DNA of 64,000 nucleotides, from the NCBI RefSeq assembly GCF_004331415.1, contig NZ_SJOP01000013.1, forward strand, positions 120,586 through 184,585. The letters are read 5' to 3'. This document shows positions 22,857-33,544 of this stretch, one piece after another (within the stretch, counting starts at the first letter, position 1; each line of letters starts with the position of its first letter). The stretch is from Kosakonia quasisacchari (lineage in GTDB: Bacteria > Pseudomonadota > Gammaproteobacteria > Enterobacterales > Enterobacteriaceae). Both the position numbers and the translations under genes were made by a program. The notes beneath the pieces were generated by a model that did no database searches, had not been told where the DNA came from, and saw nothing but the letters and a program-made list of their open reading frames with translations.

Positions 22857-23641
22857 GCTGTTGCCTCCTTGATATGGTAAGCAGGATGCCAGCGTAGCCA
22901 CAGACGCTCCAGCAACTGGGCACTCACATCGGCCAGTTTGCCGAGCAGGGCATAGAGAATAATGGCTACCACGACAACATCGGTCTGCAGGAACTCGCGC
23001 GCATTCATCGCCAGGTAGCCAATCCCGGCATTGGCGGAAATCGTCTCGGCCACAATCAGCGTCAGCCACATCAGGCCGAGCGCAAAGCGTACGCCAACCA
23101 TAATCGACGGCAGAGCGCCGGGCAGGATCACATGGGCAAAGAGGGAAAAACCGGACAAACCGTAACTGCGTGCCATCTCCAGTAATCCCCGGTCGATGTT
23201 GCGGATGCCGTGCCAGGTATTGATATAAATGGGGAACAAGGTGCCAAGCGCAACGAGGAATATCTTCGCGCTCTCATCAATACCAAACCACAAGATAACC
23301 AGTGGGATCAGTGCCAGATGCGGCACATTGCGCAGCATCTGGATAGAAGTATCCAGCAGGCGTTCTCCCCAGCGCGACAGACCACTAATCAACCCAAGTG
23401 TCAGGCCGATACTGCCGCCAATCGAGAAACCAATCGCTGCACGCCAGGAGCTGATCGCCAAGTGTTGCCACAATTCACCGCTTACGCTTAATGTCCAGAA
23501 CGCTTCCAGCACGCCTTCCGGCGAGGGAAGGATCCGCGTGGAGAGCAAGCCGGTGGAGGAGGCGATTTGCCACACCACCACAACCCCTGCAGGCAGCAGC
23601 CAGGGGGCAATGTGCAGTAGCCATTTCTTTTCTGCTGCCAT
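22853..23641 (-). CDS. ssuC: aliphatic sulfonate ABC transporter permease SsuC
   Basis: SsuC is the inner membrane permease of the sulfonate transporter. The ATG at 23641 ([14 protein letters not shown]) gives 262 residues against 263 in E. coli. About six hydrophobic segments are visible, from [15 protein letters not shown] to [18 protein letters not shown], with the EAA-type coupling loop around [20 protein letters not shown]. The longer upstream open frame overlaps ssuD and has no signature. It lies 7 bases after ssuD. Confidence 0.96.
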   Translation of the reverse strand: MAAEKKWLLHIAPWLLPAGVVVVWQIASSTGLLSTRILPSPEGVLEAFWTLSVSGELWQHLAISSWRAAIGFSIGGSIGLTLGLISGLSRWGERLLDTSIQMLRNVPHLALIPLVILWFGIDESAKIFLVALGTLFPIYINTWHGIRNIDRGLLEMARSYGLSGFSLFAHVILPGALPSIMVGVRFALGLMWLTLIVAETISANAGIGYLAMNAREFLQTDVVVVAIILYALLGKLADVSAQLLERLWLRWHPAYHIKEATA

Positions 23642-23648
23642 AATTACC

Positions 23649-24794
23649 TCAGCTTTGTGCCACTTTACGGGGAATAAATTCGTTCGCCACCGTTTCTCCC
23701 TGCAGTTGCAACGGCTGTGGCTGCGGAATTTGCGGAACCGCGACATCAAGATGCGGGAACAGCAGTTCGCCGACGCGATATGCCTCTTCCAGATGTGGAT
23801 AGCCGGAAAGAATAAAGCTGTCGATGCCGAGGGCGGCGTATTCATTAATTCGCGCCGCGACGGTCGGGCCATCACCCACCAGCGCGGTTCCCGCGCCGCC
23901 GCGCACCAGCCCAACGCCAGCCCACAAGTTGGGGCTGATCTCCAGTTGATCGCGTTTGCCGCCATGAAGCGCCGCCATCCGCTGTTGACCTACGGAATCC
24001 TGGCGCGAGAAAGCGGCCTGTGCTTTAGCAATCGTGGCATCATCCAGATGGGCGATCAGGTTGTTCGCCGCCTGCCAGGCCTCTGCATTCGTTTCCCGGA
24101 CAATCACATGCAGGCGAATACCGAAGCGCACTTTACGCCCGTGAGCCGCGGCTTTGGCGCGCACCTGTTCAATTTTTTCTTTTACCTGCTCAGGCGGTTC
24201 GCCCCACGTCAGATAGAGGTCAACCTGCTCAGCGGCCAGATCTTGTGCTACATCGGACGATCCGCCGAAATAGAGCGGCGGACGTGGCTGCTGCACCGGT
24301 GGGAAAAAGAGTTTTGCGCCGCGCACATGGATATGTTTACCGTCGAAGTCAACGGTGTCGCCTTCCAGCAGACGCCGCCAGACGTGGGTAAATTCCGAAG
24401 AGGCTTCATAACGCTGCGTATGATCGAGAAACACGCCGTCTCCGGCCAGTTCTTGCGGATCGCTGCCGGTCACCAGGTTAAACAACGCACGTCCATTTGA
24501 GAGCCTGTCCAGCGTAGCCGCCTGGCGCGCAGCGACAGTCGGTGATGTAACGCTGGGGCGCAGGGCGACAAGAAACTTCAACCGCTGTGTCACCGGGATA
24601 AGCGAGGCGGCGACCAGCCAGGCATCTTCACACGAGCGCCCTGTGGGGATCAGTACCCCACTGAACCCTAAACGATCCGCAGCCTGAGCGACCTGTTGCA
24701 AATAAGCATGATCTACCGGGCGCGAGCCGTGGTCGGTACCTAAATAGTGACCATCACCGTGGGTGGGTAAAAACCAGAACAGATTTAAACTCAT
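23649..24794 (-). CDS. ssuD: FMNH2-dependent alkanesulfonate monooxygenase SsuD
   Basis: SsuD is the luciferase-type monooxygenase that cleaves alkanesulfonates to aldehyde plus sulfite using reduced FMN supplied by SsuE. The 381 residues equal the E. coli length. Conserved parts include [14 protein letters not shown] at the N-terminus, the [15 protein letters not shown] segment, [16 protein letters not shown] and [18 protein letters not shown]. The family active-site Cys corresponds to the SCEDAW segment. The start overlaps the ssuA stop by 4 bases. Confidence 0.97.
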   Translation of the reverse strand: MSLNLFWFLPTHGDGHYLGTDHGSRPVDHAYLQQVAQAADRLGFSGVLIPTGRSCEDAWLVAASLIPVTQRLKFLVALRPSVTSPTVAARQAATLDRLSNGRALFNLVTGSDPQELAGDGVFLDHTQRYEASSEFTHVWRRLLEGDTVDFDGKHIHVRGAKLFFPPVQQPRPPLYFGGSSDVAQDLAAEQVDLYLTWGEPPEQVKEKIEQVRAKAAAHGRKVRFGIRLHVIVRETNAEAWQAANNLIAHLDDATIAKAQAAFSRQDSVGQQRMAALHGGKRDQLEISPNLWAGVGLVRGGAGTALVGDGPTVAARINEYAALGIDSFILSGYPHLEEAYRVGELLFPHLDVAVPQIPQPQPLQLQGETVANEFIPRKVAQS

Positions 24795-25762
24795 GACTTG
24801 GCTCCTTGTTTGGCCGGTTGCCAGATGCGGGTGCGAATATCGACTTTTTTCGGTAGCAAACGGTTCTCATAAAAGAGATCGGCCGTTTGCTGTTGCAGTG
24901 CGGCGGTGGTTTCATCGACCGGCGAGATTTTTGTTGGTGGGCGGTGATCGAAATAGGTGGCAATCACCGGCTGGGGCAGTCCCAGCGTTTTGGCAAACAG
25001 CGCGATGCTTTCGTCACGCTGGCTAAGCGTCAACGCGTCGGCTTCGCTAAACGTATCCAGAACGCCCTGAATAAATGCACCATTCTTTTCTGCATAGGGA
25101 CGCGAGGCCAAATAGAAGGAGCCGGTCTGTTTCAGCGTGGTGCCGTCTTTTAATACACGCACGCCACCCTGCAACAGTGCCGCCGAATAGTAAGGATCCC
25201 AAATAGCCCATGCATCAACGTTACCTTGCTGGAACGCGGCACGTGCATCTGCAGGTGTCAGGAACACCGGCTGAATATCGCTGAATTTCAGCCCGGCCTG
25301 TTGCAGCGCGCGCAGCAGTAAATTGTGCGAGCTGGAACCTTTCTGGAAAGCGACTTTATGCCCTTTCAGATCGGCAACTGTTTTGATCGGGCTGTTTTGG
25401 GCAACAAGGATCACTTCTGCTTTCGGCTTTGGCGGCTCAACGCCGACATACAGCAGATCCGCGCCAGCGGCTTGGGCAAAAATCGGCGGAATATCGCCCG
25501 TGCTGCCGAGATCGATACTGCCAATATTCAGCGCTTCCAGCATTTGCGGGCCTGCCGGGAATTCGGTCCAGGTAATTTTGGTGTTCGGGTAACGTTTCTC
25601 CAGCAGGTCATAGCTTTTTGCCAGCACCATACTGACGCTGCCTTTCTGGTAACCAATACGCAAACTCTCCGGTGCCGGTTCGGCGGCCTGTGTCCAGGCG
25701 GAAAGCGTCAATAAACCGCTTAACGCCAGCCATTGCGTGCGGCTTTTAAATAGATTAAACAT
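24791..25762 (-). CDS. ssuA: sulfonate-binding periplasmic protein SsuA
   Basis: SsuA delivers aliphatic sulfonates to SsuBC. The product has 323 residues with a signal peptide cleaved near [11 protein letters not shown]. The core includes [36 protein letters not shown] and [15 protein letters not shown], typical of the SsuA/TauA family. The gene overlaps ssuE by 8 bases and ssuD by 4 bases, which fits one sulfate-starvation operon under Cbl/CysB control as known in E. coli. Confidence 0.96.
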   Translation of the reverse strand: MFNLFKSRTQWLALSGLLTLSAWTQAAEPAPESLRIGYQKGSVSMVLAKSYDLLEKRYPNTKITWTEFPAGPQMLEALNIGSIDLGSTGDIPPIFAQAAGADLLYVGVEPPKPKAEVILVAQNSPIKTVADLKGHKVAFQKGSSSHNLLLRALQQAGLKFSDIQPVFLTPADARAAFQQGNVDAWAIWDPYYSAALLQGGVRVLKDGTTLKQTGSFYLASRPYAEKNGAFIQGVLDTFSEADALTLSQRDESIALFAKTLGLPQPVIATYFDHRPPTKISPVDETTAALQQQTADLFYENRLLPKKVDIRTRIWQPAKQGAKS

Positions 25763-26330
25763 GCGCGACTCCTTGCGGCAGATGGAAATCCGGCGCCTGA
25801 ATGTCCCGGCGGTGCAACGCTTGCCAGAAGGTTTCCAGTGCCTTATCCAGACGGGTCTGCAAATTGGGTGTCAGGCTGGGTTTGTGCTGGTAATCCAGCA
25901 CCTGGCTATCATCGGCGAAAACACCGTGCAGGATCTCTTGTGCTTTCAGCGCGCTGAGTACCGGCTTCAGGGCGTAATCCACCGCCAGCATATGCGCTAC
26001 GGTACCGCCAGTGGCCAGCGGCAATACCACTTTGCCTTCCAGTGCACGCTCAGGCAGCAGGTCGAGCAGCGTTTTTAGGGCTCCGGAATAAGCTGCTTTA
26101 TAGATCGGTGTCGCAACGATCAGTCCGTCCGCCTCGTTGAGTTGCCCAATAAACGTTTGCAACGCGGGGCTATCGAAACGGGCATAGATGAGATCCTCTG
26201 GTGCAAAATTTTGCAAATGCCAGTGATACACCTCGATATCCTGTACATTCAGGCGCTCGCGGGCATACTCCAGCAAAGCGCTGGAGCGGGAAGGAAAGCG
26301 TGGGCTTCCGGCCAGGGTAACAACTCTCAT
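25755..26330 (-). CDS. ssuE: NADPH-dependent FMN reductase SsuE
   Basis: SsuE supplies FMNH2 to SsuD. The 191 residues equal the E. coli length, and the flavodoxin-like phosphate-binding loop [15 protein letters not shown] opens the protein, followed by [17 protein letters not shown]. It is the first gene of the operon and has a good AAGGAGCG site before the ATG. The promoter must lie in 26331 to about 26460, an AT-rich segment. I see no unambiguous -35/-10 pair or Cbl box there. Confidence 0.96.
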   Translation of the reverse strand: MRVVTLAGSPRFPSRSSALLEYARERLNVQDIEVYHWHLQNFAPEDLIYARFDSPALQTFIGQLNEADGLIVATPIYKAAYSGALKTLLDLLPERALEGKVVLPLATGGTVAHMLAVDYALKPVLSALKAQEILHGVFADDSQVLDYQHKPSLTPNLQTRLDKALETFWQALHRRDIQAPDFHLPQGVAHV

Positions 26331-26467
26331 AATCGCTCCTTATAACCAATTGTTTGCTTTTAGATAACATTCATAACAATTTAAGGCATTGTGGCAGAGT
26401 CGATTTATTCCGCTAAATGATTTATTCGATGAAAAAATGCTGAAATTTGCATAAAGGAGAGTTGTAA

Positions 26468-26483
26468 GAGAAAACGATTGCGT
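26468..26483. promoter_or_regulatory. PurR operator upstream of pyrD
   Basis: The minus-strand reading ACGCAATCGTTTTCTC fits the 16-base PurR consensus ANGCAANCGNTTNCNT at all fixed positions except the last. PurR represses pyrD in E. coli, so a role here is expected. The site lies about 95 bases before the pyrD ATG. Confidence 0.8.
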
Positions 26484-26534
26484 CGAATCGCCTTTTTTTG
26501 CCTCAGGTCAATTCCCTTTCGCCGGGTAATCACT

Positions 26535-26574
26535 GATAATACGCCCCCGGTTTGCAACCGGGAATCCAGGAGAG
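26535..26574 (+). promoter_or_regulatory. pyrD -10 element, start-switching region and leader hairpin
   Basis: A GATAAT -10 box at 26535 to 26540 is followed by a C run and then a perfect 7-bp hairpin (CCCGGTT / AACCGGG, 26546 to 26562). The AGGAGAG ribosome-binding site follows at 26568 to 26574. In E. coli pyrC and pyrD, CTP level selects the transcription start, and only the longer transcript forms a hairpin that blocks translation. The architecture here is the same, so I infer the same control. Confidence 0.8.
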
Positions 26575-26577
26575 TTC

Positions 26578-27588
26578 ATGTACTACCCCTTCGTTCGTAA
26601 AGCCCTTTTCCAGCTCGATCCAGAGCGCGCTCATGAATTAACGTTCCAGCAATTACGGCGTATTACCGGCACGCCTTTCGAAGCCCTCGTGCGTCAGCGT
26701 GTACCGGAGAAACCCGTCAAATGCATGGGTCTGACCTTTAAAAACCCGTTGGGGTTAGCGGCTGGGCTGGATAAAAATGGCGAGTGCATAGATGCGCTGG
26801 GCGCGATGGGGTTTGGCGCCATCGAAATTGGTACCGTGACGCCACGCCCACAGCCGGGTAATGACAAGCCGAGGATCTTCCGTCTGGTGGATGCTGAAGG
26901 GCTGATCAACCGCATGGGCTTTAATAATCTTGGCGTGGATAATCTGGTTGAGAACGTGAAGAAATCGCGCTTCGACGGTGTTCTGGGCATTAATATTGGC
27001 AAGAATAAAGACACACCCGTCGAGCAGGGTAAAGATGACTACCTGATTTGCATGGAAAAAATCTATGCTTATGCGGGTTATATCGCCATTAATATTTCTT
27101 CGCCAAATACGCCCGGTTTACGCACGCTACAATATGGCGAAGCGCTGGACGATCTGCTTACGGCAATTAAGAATAAGCAAAACGATCTGCAAAACTTGCA
27201 TCATAAATATGTTCCGGTAGCCGTAAAGATCGCACCAGATCTTTCTGAAGAGGAATTGATCCAAGTGGCCGATAGTTTAGTTCGCCACAATATTGATGGT
27301 GTTATTGCCACGAATACCACGCTTGAAAGATCGTTGGTACAGGGAATGAAACATTGTGACGAAACGGGTGGTTTAAGTGGTCGTCCGTTGCAATTAAAAA
27401 GTACGGAAATTATTCGGCGGTTGTCGCAAGAATTAAAAGGGCGCTTGCCGATTATTGGCGTCGGCGGCATCGACTCGGTGATAGCGGCTCGCGAGAAAAT
27501 CGCCGCCGGTGCGTCATTGGTGCAAATTTATTCGGGCTTTATTTTTAAAGGTCCGCCGTTGATTAAAGAAATCGTTACTCATATCTAA
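26578..27588 (+). CDS. pyrD: dihydroorotate dehydrogenase (quinone) PyrD
   Basis: PyrD is the class 2, membrane-associated FMN enzyme that oxidises dihydroorotate to orotate with quinone as acceptor. The 336 residues equal the E. coli length. The N-terminal amphipathic extension ([20 protein letters not shown]) mediates quinone and membrane contact. The FMN site includes [13 protein letters not shown], and the catalytic serine is in the [11 protein letters not shown] segment (about residues 172 to 182). The C-terminal phosphate-binding part is GVGGIDS and [11 protein letters not shown]. Confidence 0.98.
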   Translation: MYYPFVRKALFQLDPERAHELTFQQLRRITGTPFEALVRQRVPEKPVKCMGLTFKNPLGLAAGLDKNGECIDALGAMGFGAIEIGTVTPRPQPGNDKPRIFRLVDAEGLINRMGFNNLGVDNLVENVKKSRFDGVLGINIGKNKDTPVEQGKDDYLICMEKIYAYAGYIAINISSPNTPGLRTLQYGEALDDLLTAIKNKQNDLQNLHHKYVPVAVKIAPDLSEEELIQVADSLVRHNIDGVIATNTTLERSLVQGMKHCDETGGLSGRPLQLKSTEIIRRLSQELKGRLPIIGVGGIDSVIAAREKIAAGASLVQIYSGFIFKGPPLIKEIVTHI

Positions 27589-27607
27589 TCTTTTATCCCT
27601 TCCTGTG

Positions 27608-27642
27608 CAACCAGGGCTTTATTTCCCGCCCTGGTTGTTTTA
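27608..27642 (+). terminator. pyrD terminator
   Basis: The stem CAACCAGGGC / GCCCTGGTTG with a 10-base loop is followed by TTTTAT, shortly after the pyrD stop. Confidence 0.85.
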
Positions 27643-27756
27643 TATTCCACCACTGTTGCTAATTTAAACATTTTAGTCTTTTATTATTTAGGTAATAAAC
27701 GAGGCGGCAAACAGGATGAAAAAGTTACAGGATGTTTAGGGGAAGGGGAGAGGAAA

Positions 27757-28299
27757 ATGCGAATTAAACCTGACGATAATTGGCGCTGGTATTTTGATGA
27801 TGAGCATGATCGCATGATGCTCGATTTAGCCAATGGCATGTTATTTCGCTCTCGTTTTGCCCGTAAAATGTTGACGCCAGACGCTTTCTCGCCGTCTGGT
27901 TTTTGCGTTGACGATGCTGCGCTTTATTTCTCCTTTGATGAAAAATGCCGCGATTTGCCATTATCCAATGAGCAGCGCGCTGAACTTGTGCTTAATGCAC
28001 TGGTAGCGATTCGCTTCCTCAAGCCGCAAATGCCGAAAAGCTGGCACTTTATGACGCATGATTCCCAGTGGTCTCCTGTTACGGGCGAAGGTGCTTGCGT
28101 CTGGCTGAGTGATACGCAAGAGTGCGTGAATCTGCTGGTGGTTGAACCTGGTGAGAACGCGGCGTTGTGCCTGCTGGCGCAACCCGGCGTAGTGATTGCC
28201 GGGCGCACCATGCAATTGGGCGACGCGATTAAAATAATGAACGATCGCCTTAAACCGCAGCTGAATTCCAATGCGATTCCACTCGAACAGGCGGTTTAA
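27757..28299 (+). CDS. zapC: cell division protein ZapC
   Basis: ZapC binds FtsZ and promotes lateral association of its protofilaments at the division septum. The 180-residue product matches the E. coli length, and the N-terminus [10 protein letters not shown] and terminus LEQAV are conserved. No membrane segment or signal is present, as expected for a cytoplasmic protein. The start is preceded by GGGGAAGGGGAGAGG, a strong ribosome-binding region. The stop overlaps that of the convergent ycbX by 4 bases. Confidence 0.95.
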   Translation: MRIKPDDNWRWYFDDEHDRMMLDLANGMLFRSRFARKMLTPDAFSPSGFCVDDAALYFSFDEKCRDLPLSNEQRAELVLNALVAIRFLKPQMPKSWHFMTHDSQWSPVTGEGACVWLSDTQECVNLLVVEPGENAALCLLAQPGVVIAGRTMQLGDAIKIMNDRLKPQLNSNAIPLEQAV

Positions 28300-29405
28300 G
28301 CCTCCAGTCGTAGCGATGTTTTCGGCACACAGCTACAACAAAGAATTGAACCATCCTGTGCAATCGCTGATTTCTTCAGCGCACTGACTTCACCTTCCAC
28401 TAAACTGATCCGGCAGCAACCGCAAATACCCGCGCGGCAGGAGTAGGGTACGCGAATCCCCTGGTTCTCCAGCTGTTCCAGCAACACTTGTTGGTTATTG
28501 CCGCGAAATGTTTGACCTTGCCAGTTGATTTCCACGGTTCCTGCGGGTAACGCATCCTGGATAAGTGACTCTTCCACTTCGTCAGCGCCGTATAATTTCG
28601 CTGGCGCAGTGGCCAACACCGCCACCTCATCGCCAACACGAATCACACCGCTGTTACGCGCGATCAGGTTTTGACCAAAATCGACGGTGCCATTGTCCTG
28701 CGCAGTGCGAAAACGCTGTAAGGTAGCGAGAGGTTCACCGGAAGGGTGTTTTTGCCCACGTTCCGGGCTGACGGTAGTGAACACACAGCGGCTGCACGGT
28801 TTCACGACATCGAAAACCACTTCGCCAATACGCACCACTTTCCAGCTGTCCTCTTCCCACGGTTGCGCGCCTGTTACCACCAGGTTGGGGCGAAACTGCT
28901 CCATTTGTACGCTGGCAGGGCAACGACTTTGTAAATCGCGCAGCGAGGCTTCATTAGCGAGCAGATACGGAAAGCCATCAGCGAAAGATAACGGCACATC
29001 GTCGTGGCGTTTGACGCGGCGGGTTAATTCAGGTCCAACCCAGCGCAATTGCACCTCGCGCGAAAAAAAGCCGCTCAGCCAGTGATTAATCTCTTCGGGC
29101 GCAATGAGCGCAGTAAAGTGGTTACCCCACACTTCCGTGGGCGCGGCTTCGGGCGAAAAATCGGCAAAGCGAATCACCGCGCTGCTGCCGTCCGGTGCGG
29201 TCAGGTGCAAACCATCGGTTAACGGTGATGGCATAAAGCGCACCATCTGCGGAAACTGTCGTGCGGTAATAAAAGTGCCATCGGGTTGCGTGACCATAAA
29301 AACACGGTCAAAAGCGAGGCCGCTGATGTCGGCAAGCGCATGTGTCAGGCCGATACCGCGCATGGATTTTACCGGATGAATAAAAAGACGTGAAAGCGTT
29401 GGCAC
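28296..29405 (-). CDS. ycbX: MOSC-domain molybdoenzyme YcbX with C-terminal 2Fe-2S ferredoxin
   Basis: YcbX is a molybdenum-cofactor enzyme that reduces N-hydroxylated base analogues such as 6-hydroxylaminopurine. The 369 residues equal the E. coli length. The MOSC N-terminal beta barrel ([17 protein letters not shown]) and the MOSC domain (about 100 to 265), with a conserved cysteine in [13 protein letters not shown], are followed by a plant-type ferredoxin domain with cluster cysteines in [11 protein letters not shown] and a fourth in the ILCCSCVP segment near the end. Confidence 0.95.
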   Translation of the reverse strand: MPTLSRLFIHPVKSMRGIGLTHALADISGLAFDRVFMVTQPDGTFITARQFPQMVRFMPSPLTDGLHLTAPDGSSAVIRFADFSPEAAPTEVWGNHFTALIAPEEINHWLSGFFSREVQLRWVGPELTRRVKRHDDVPLSFADGFPYLLANEASLRDLQSRCPASVQMEQFRPNLVVTGAQPWEEDSWKVVRIGEVVFDVVKPCSRCVFTTVSPERGQKHPSGEPLATLQRFRTAQDNGTVDFGQNLIARNSGVIRVGDEVAVLATAPAKLYGADEVEESLIQDALPAGTVEINWQGQTFRGNNQQVLLEQLENQGIRVPYSCRAGICGCCRISLVEGEVSALKKSAIAQDGSILCCSCVPKTSLRLEA

Positions 29406-29504
29406 GTCTTCCCCCTGTCAGATGAAAATTAGCCCTCAACTTTATGACATGAACGCCAGATTAGCTATAATGCGCAACAATTTTCGTTGAATGTAAGTGA
29501 GATT

Positions 29505-31613
29505 ATGATTTCTCTGTTTGCCAGTACGGCCCGCGGGCTGGAAGAGCTGTTAAAAACTGAACTGGAAAAACTCGGCGCTGTTGAGTGCCGGGTTGTTCAG
29601 GGTGGTGTCCATTTTGAAGGGGACACGCGGCTCCTGTACCAAAGCCTGATGTGGAGTCGTCTGGCTTCGCGCATTATGCTGCCGCTCGGGGAGTGCAAGG
29701 TTTACAGCGATCTTGATCTCTACCTTGGTGTGCAGGCGATCAACTGGACAGAGATGTTTAATCCGGGCGCAACCTTCGCCGTCCACTTTAGTGGCCTGAA
29801 CGATGAAATCCGTAACAGTCAGTACGGCGCGCTGAAAGTAAAAGATGCGATCGTCGATAGCTTTACCCGCAAAAACCTGCCGCGTCCAAATGTGGAACGT
29901 GAGATGCCGGACCTGCGTATTAACGTCTGGCTGAACCAGGACACGGCGAATATCTCCCTTGATTTGAGCGGCGAAGGTTTGCACCTGCGCGGCTACCGCG
30001 ATCGCACCGGTATGGCGCCGATCAAAGAAAACCTGGCCGCCGCGATCGTGATGCGTTCTGGCTGGCAGCCAGGCACTCCGCTGCTCGATCCGATGTGCGG
30101 TTCCGGGACACTGTTGATTGAAGCTGCGATGGCGGCAACCGATCGCGCGCCGGGTCTGCACCGCGGTCACTGGGGTTTTGGTGGTTGGGCGCAGCACGAT
30201 GAAGCGCTGTGGCAAGAGGTGAAAGCCGAAGCACAAACGCGTGCGCGCGAGGGGCTGGCTAATTACGCGTCCCATTTTTACGGTTCAGACAGTGACGCGC
30301 GTGTCATCGATATTGCGCGTAAAAACGCCCGCCGCGCCGGGATTGGCGAGCTGGTAACCTTCGAAGCGAAAGATGTTGCTGAGCTGAGTAACCCGCTGCC
30401 AGCAGGTCCCTACGGTACGGTTGTCAGTAACCCGCCGTATGGTGAGCGTCTGGAGAGTGAACCGGCGCTGATTGCGCTGCACAGCCTGTTGGGTCGTCTG
30501 CTGAAGGCACAATTTGGTGGCTGGAATCTGTCACTGTTTAGCGCCTCGGTTGATCTGCTGAACTGCCTGCAACTTCGTGCTGAGCGTCAGTTCAAAGCGA
30601 AAAACGGCCCGCTGGATTGTGTGCAGAAAAATTACCATCTGGCGGAAAATACCGGCGAAGCAAAAGCGCCTGCCATGGCGGAAGATTACGCGAATCGCCT
30701 GCGTAAGAACGTTAAAAAGCTGGAGAAATGGGCGCGTCAGGAAGGTATCGAATGCTATCGCCTGTATGATGCCGATCTGCCAGACTACAACGTCGCGGTC
30801 GATCGCTATGCTGATTGGGTGGTGGTGCAGGAGTATGCCGCACCAAAAACGATTGATGCGCAAAAAGCGCGTCAGCGCCTGTTTGACATCATCGCGGCCA
30901 CCATTCATGTGCTGGGGATTGCGCCAAACAAGCTGGTGCTGAAAACCCGTGAACGGCAGAAGGGCAACAATCAGTATCAGAAAATGAATGAAAAGGGTGA
31001 TTTCATGGAAGTGAGCGAATATAACGCTCGCCTGTGGGTCAACCTGACCGATTATCTTGATACTGGTCTGTTCCTCGATCACCGTATCGCTCGCCGTATG
31101 CTCGGTCAAATGAGCCAGGGCAAAGATTTCCTGAATCTTTTCTCTTATACCGGCAGCGCCAGCGTGCATGCGGGTCTGGGTGGCGCGCGCTCGACGACAA
31201 CTGTGGATATGTCACGCACTTATCTGGAGTGGGCTGAGCGTAATCTGCGCCTCAACGGTTTGAGCGGTCGCGCGCATCGCCTGATTCAGGCCGACTGCTT
31301 AGCCTGGCTGCGGGAGACCGATGAGCAGTTCGACCTGATCTTTATCGATCCGCCGACCTTCTCCAACTCCAAACGCATGGAAGAGTCTTTTGATGTACAG
31401 CGCGACCATATGGCGCTGATGGAAGATCTCAAACGCCTGTTGCGCAAGGGCGGCACGATTATGTTTTCCAATAACAAACGCGGTTTCCGTATGGATCTCG
31501 ACGGGCTGGCGAAACTGGGTCTTAAAGCACAAGAAATCACCCAAAAAACGCAGTCGCAGGATTTTGCCCGTAACCGTCAGATCCACAACTGCTGGCTGAT
31601 TACCGCAGCCTGA
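29505..31613 (+). CDS. rlmL: bifunctional 23S rRNA methyltransferase RlmKL
   Basis: One polypeptide makes m2G2445 (RlmL part) and m7G2069 (RlmK part) in 23S rRNA. The ATG at 29505 ([16 protein letters not shown]) gives 702 residues, the E. coli length; an upstream in-frame codon at 29487 would add six non-conserved residues. Domains in order are THUMP (about 40 to 155), the N-terminal methyltransferase with [14 protein letters not shown] and SNPPYGER, then the C-terminal methyltransferase with [15 protein letters not shown] and [10 protein letters not shown]. uup follows after 12 bases, so co-transcription is likely. Confidence 0.97.
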   Translation: MISLFASTARGLEELLKTELEKLGAVECRVVQGGVHFEGDTRLLYQSLMWSRLASRIMLPLGECKVYSDLDLYLGVQAINWTEMFNPGATFAVHFSGLNDEIRNSQYGALKVKDAIVDSFTRKNLPRPNVEREMPDLRINVWLNQDTANISLDLSGEGLHLRGYRDRTGMAPIKENLAAAIVMRSGWQPGTPLLDPMCGSGTLLIEAAMAATDRAPGLHRGHWGFGGWAQHDEALWQEVKAEAQTRAREGLANYASHFYGSDSDARVIDIARKNARRAGIGELVTFEAKDVAELSNPLPAGPYGTVVSNPPYGERLESEPALIALHSLLGRLLKAQFGGWNLSLFSASVDLLNCLQLRAERQFKAKNGPLDCVQKNYHLAENTGEAKAPAMAEDYANRLRKNVKKLEKWARQEGIECYRLYDADLPDYNVAVDRYADWVVVQEYAAPKTIDAQKARQRLFDIIAATIHVLGIAPNKLVLKTRERQKGNNQYQKMNEKGDFMEVSEYNARLWVNLTDYLDTGLFLDHRIARRMLGQMSQGKDFLNLFSYTGSASVHAGLGGARSTTTVDMSRTYLEWAERNLRLNGLSGRAHRLIQADCLAWLRETDEQFDLIFIDPPTFSNSKRMEESFDVQRDHMALMEDLKRLLRKGGTIMFSNNKRGFRMDLDGLAKLGLKAQEITQKTQSQDFARNRQIHNCWLITAA

Positions 31614-31625
31614 AAGGATAAATAA

Positions 31626-33533
31626 ATGTCATTAATCAGTATGCATGGCGCGTGGCTGTCGTTCAGCGATGCGCCTCTTCTCGATAATGCTGAGCTGCAT
31701 ATCGAAGAAAACGAACGCGTGTGCCTTGTTGGGCGTAACGGCGCGGGGAAATCGACACTGATGAAGATCCTCAACCGGGAAGTTAACCTGGACGACGGTC
31801 GCATTGTGTATGAGCAAGATTTGGTGGTGGCGCGCCTGCAACAGGATCCGCCGCGTAATGTCACAGGCAGTGTCTACGATTTTGTCGCTGAAGGGATTGA
31901 AGAGCAGGCCGAGTATCTCAAGCGTTATCATGAGGTTTCTCACCTGGTAATGAGCGATCCGAGCGATAAAAACCTCGCCGAGTTAGCGCGTGTGCAGGAG
32001 ATGCTGGATCACCACGGTTTGTGGCAACTGGAGAACCGCATCAACGAAGTGCTGGCGCAGCTTGGGCTGACGGCGGATATGTCGCTCTCTGCCCTTTCCG
32101 GCGGCTGGTTGCGTAAGGCGGCACTGGGACGCGCGCTGGTGAGCGGCCCGCGCGTGCTATTGCTCGACGAACCGACCAACCACCTGGACATTGAAACTAT
32201 CGACTGGCTGGAAGGGTTCCTGAAATCTTTCGGCGGCACCATTATTTTTATCTCTCACGATCGTTCGTTTATTCGCAATATGGCGACGCGTATCGTCGAC
32301 CTCGATCGTGGCAAGCTGGTTTCTTACCCGGGCAATTATGATCAATATCTGCTGGAGAAAGAAGAAGCTCTGCGCGTGGAAGATCTGCAAAATGCAGAGT
32401 TTGATCGCAAGCTGGCGCAGGAAGAGGTGTGGATCCGTCAGGGTATCAAGGCGCGTCGTACTCGCAACGAAGGCCGCGTCCGCGCGTTAAAAGCAATGCG
32501 TCGTGAGCGCAGTGAACGCCGTGAAGTGATGGGCAGCGCGAAGATGCAGGTGGAAGAAGCCTCCCGCTCCGGCAAGATTGTTTTCGAGATGGAAGACGTC
32601 AACTACGGCATCGACGGCAAAGTGCTGGTGCGTGACTTCTCCACACAAGTGCAGCGCGGCGACAAAATTGCGCTGATCGGCCCGAACGGCTGTGGTAAGA
32701 CTACGCTGCTGAAATTGATGCTGGATCAACTCAAAGCCGATAGCGGGCGTGTCCATGTCGGCACCAAACTCGAAGTGGCCTATTTCGATCAGCACCGCGC
32801 CGAGCTGGATCCGGATAAAACGGTGATGGACAACCTTGCTGAAGGTAAGCAAGAAGTGCTGGTGAACGGTAAGCCGCGCCACATTCTGGGTTACTTGCAG
32901 GACTTCCTGTTCCATCCAAAACGGGCGATGACGCCGGTACGTGCGCTCTCAGGCGGGGAACGTAACCGACTGTTGCTGGCGCGTTTGTTCCTGAAACCCA
33001 GCAACCTGTTGATTCTTGATGAACCGACTAACGATCTGGATGTTGAAACGCTGGAACTGCTGGAAGAGCTTATCGACGCCTATCAGGGTACGGTTCTGCT
33101 GGTGAGCCACGATCGTCAGTTCGTGGATAATACCGTGACCGAATGCTGGATCTTCGAAGGCGAAGGTCAGATTGGTCAGTATGTTGGCGGCTATCACGAT
33201 GCCCGTGGTCAGCAGGCTGCTTCGCAGATGCAAAAGCAGGATGCCGCGAAAAAAAGTATGGAAGCGCCGGTAGCCAAAGCAGAAACTGTCAAACGCAACA
33301 GTAGCAAACTAAGCTATAACCTGCAGCGTGAACTGGAACAATTACCGCAAAAGCTGGAACAGCTGGAAGCGCAGCTTGGGGATTTGCAAGCGCAGGTCGC
33401 CGATGCCAGTTTCTTTAGCCAGCCACACGACCATACGCAGAAAGTCTTAGCCGATATGGCTTCGGCGGAGCAAGCGCTTGAGGAAGCGTTTGAACGCTGG
33501 GAGTATCTGGAGGCTCTGAAAAACGGCGCATAA
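31626..33533 (+). CDS. uup: ABC-F ATPase Uup
   Basis: Uup is a soluble tandem ABC protein of the ABC-F type, linked in E. coli to reduced precise transposon excision and to ribosome and replication functions. The 635 residues match the family. The first ATPase has GRNGAGKSTLMK, LSGGWLRKAALG and LLLDEPTNHLD. The second has GPNGCGKTTLLK, LSGGERNRLLLA and LILDEPTNDLD. The ABC-F linker of charged helices (about 240 to 300) lies between them, and a C-terminal coiled coil (about 555 to 630) is the DNA-binding CTD. No membrane segments are present. Confidence 0.96.
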   Translation: MSLISMHGAWLSFSDAPLLDNAELHIEENERVCLVGRNGAGKSTLMKILNREVNLDDGRIVYEQDLVVARLQQDPPRNVTGSVYDFVAEGIEEQAEYLKRYHEVSHLVMSDPSDKNLAELARVQEMLDHHGLWQLENRINEVLAQLGLTADMSLSALSGGWLRKAALGRALVSGPRVLLLDEPTNHLDIETIDWLEGFLKSFGGTIIFISHDRSFIRNMATRIVDLDRGKLVSYPGNYDQYLLEKEEALRVEDLQNAEFDRKLAQEEVWIRQGIKARRTRNEGRVRALKAMRRERSERREVMGSAKMQVEEASRSGKIVFEMEDVNYGIDGKVLVRDFSTQVQRGDKIALIGPNGCGKTTLLKLMLDQLKADSGRVHVGTKLEVAYFDQHRAELDPDKTVMDNLAEGKQEVLVNGKPRHILGYLQDFLFHPKRAMTPVRALSGGERNRLLLARLFLKPSNLLILDEPTNDLDVETLELLEELIDAYQGTVLLVSHDRQFVDNTVTECWIFEGEGQIGQYVGGYHDARGQQAASQMQKQDAAKKSMEAPVAKAETVKRNSSKLSYNLQRELEQLPQKLEQLEAQLGDLQAQVADASFFSQPHDHTQKVLADMASAEQALEEAFERWEYLEALKNGA

Positions 33534-33544
33534 AGGGAGCCTGT

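Noticed and set aside
22857..23069. Extended SsuB start that would make a 329-residue protein
   Set aside because: The extra 71 residues lie inside ssuC in another frame and are unlike any ABC ATPase. The ATGA overlap start at 22856 fits the operon.
23229..24500. 423-codon plus-strand open frame across ssuC and ssuD
   Set aside because: It lies opposite the well-supported ssuCD genes, has no recognisable domain, and overlaps both across a gene boundary.
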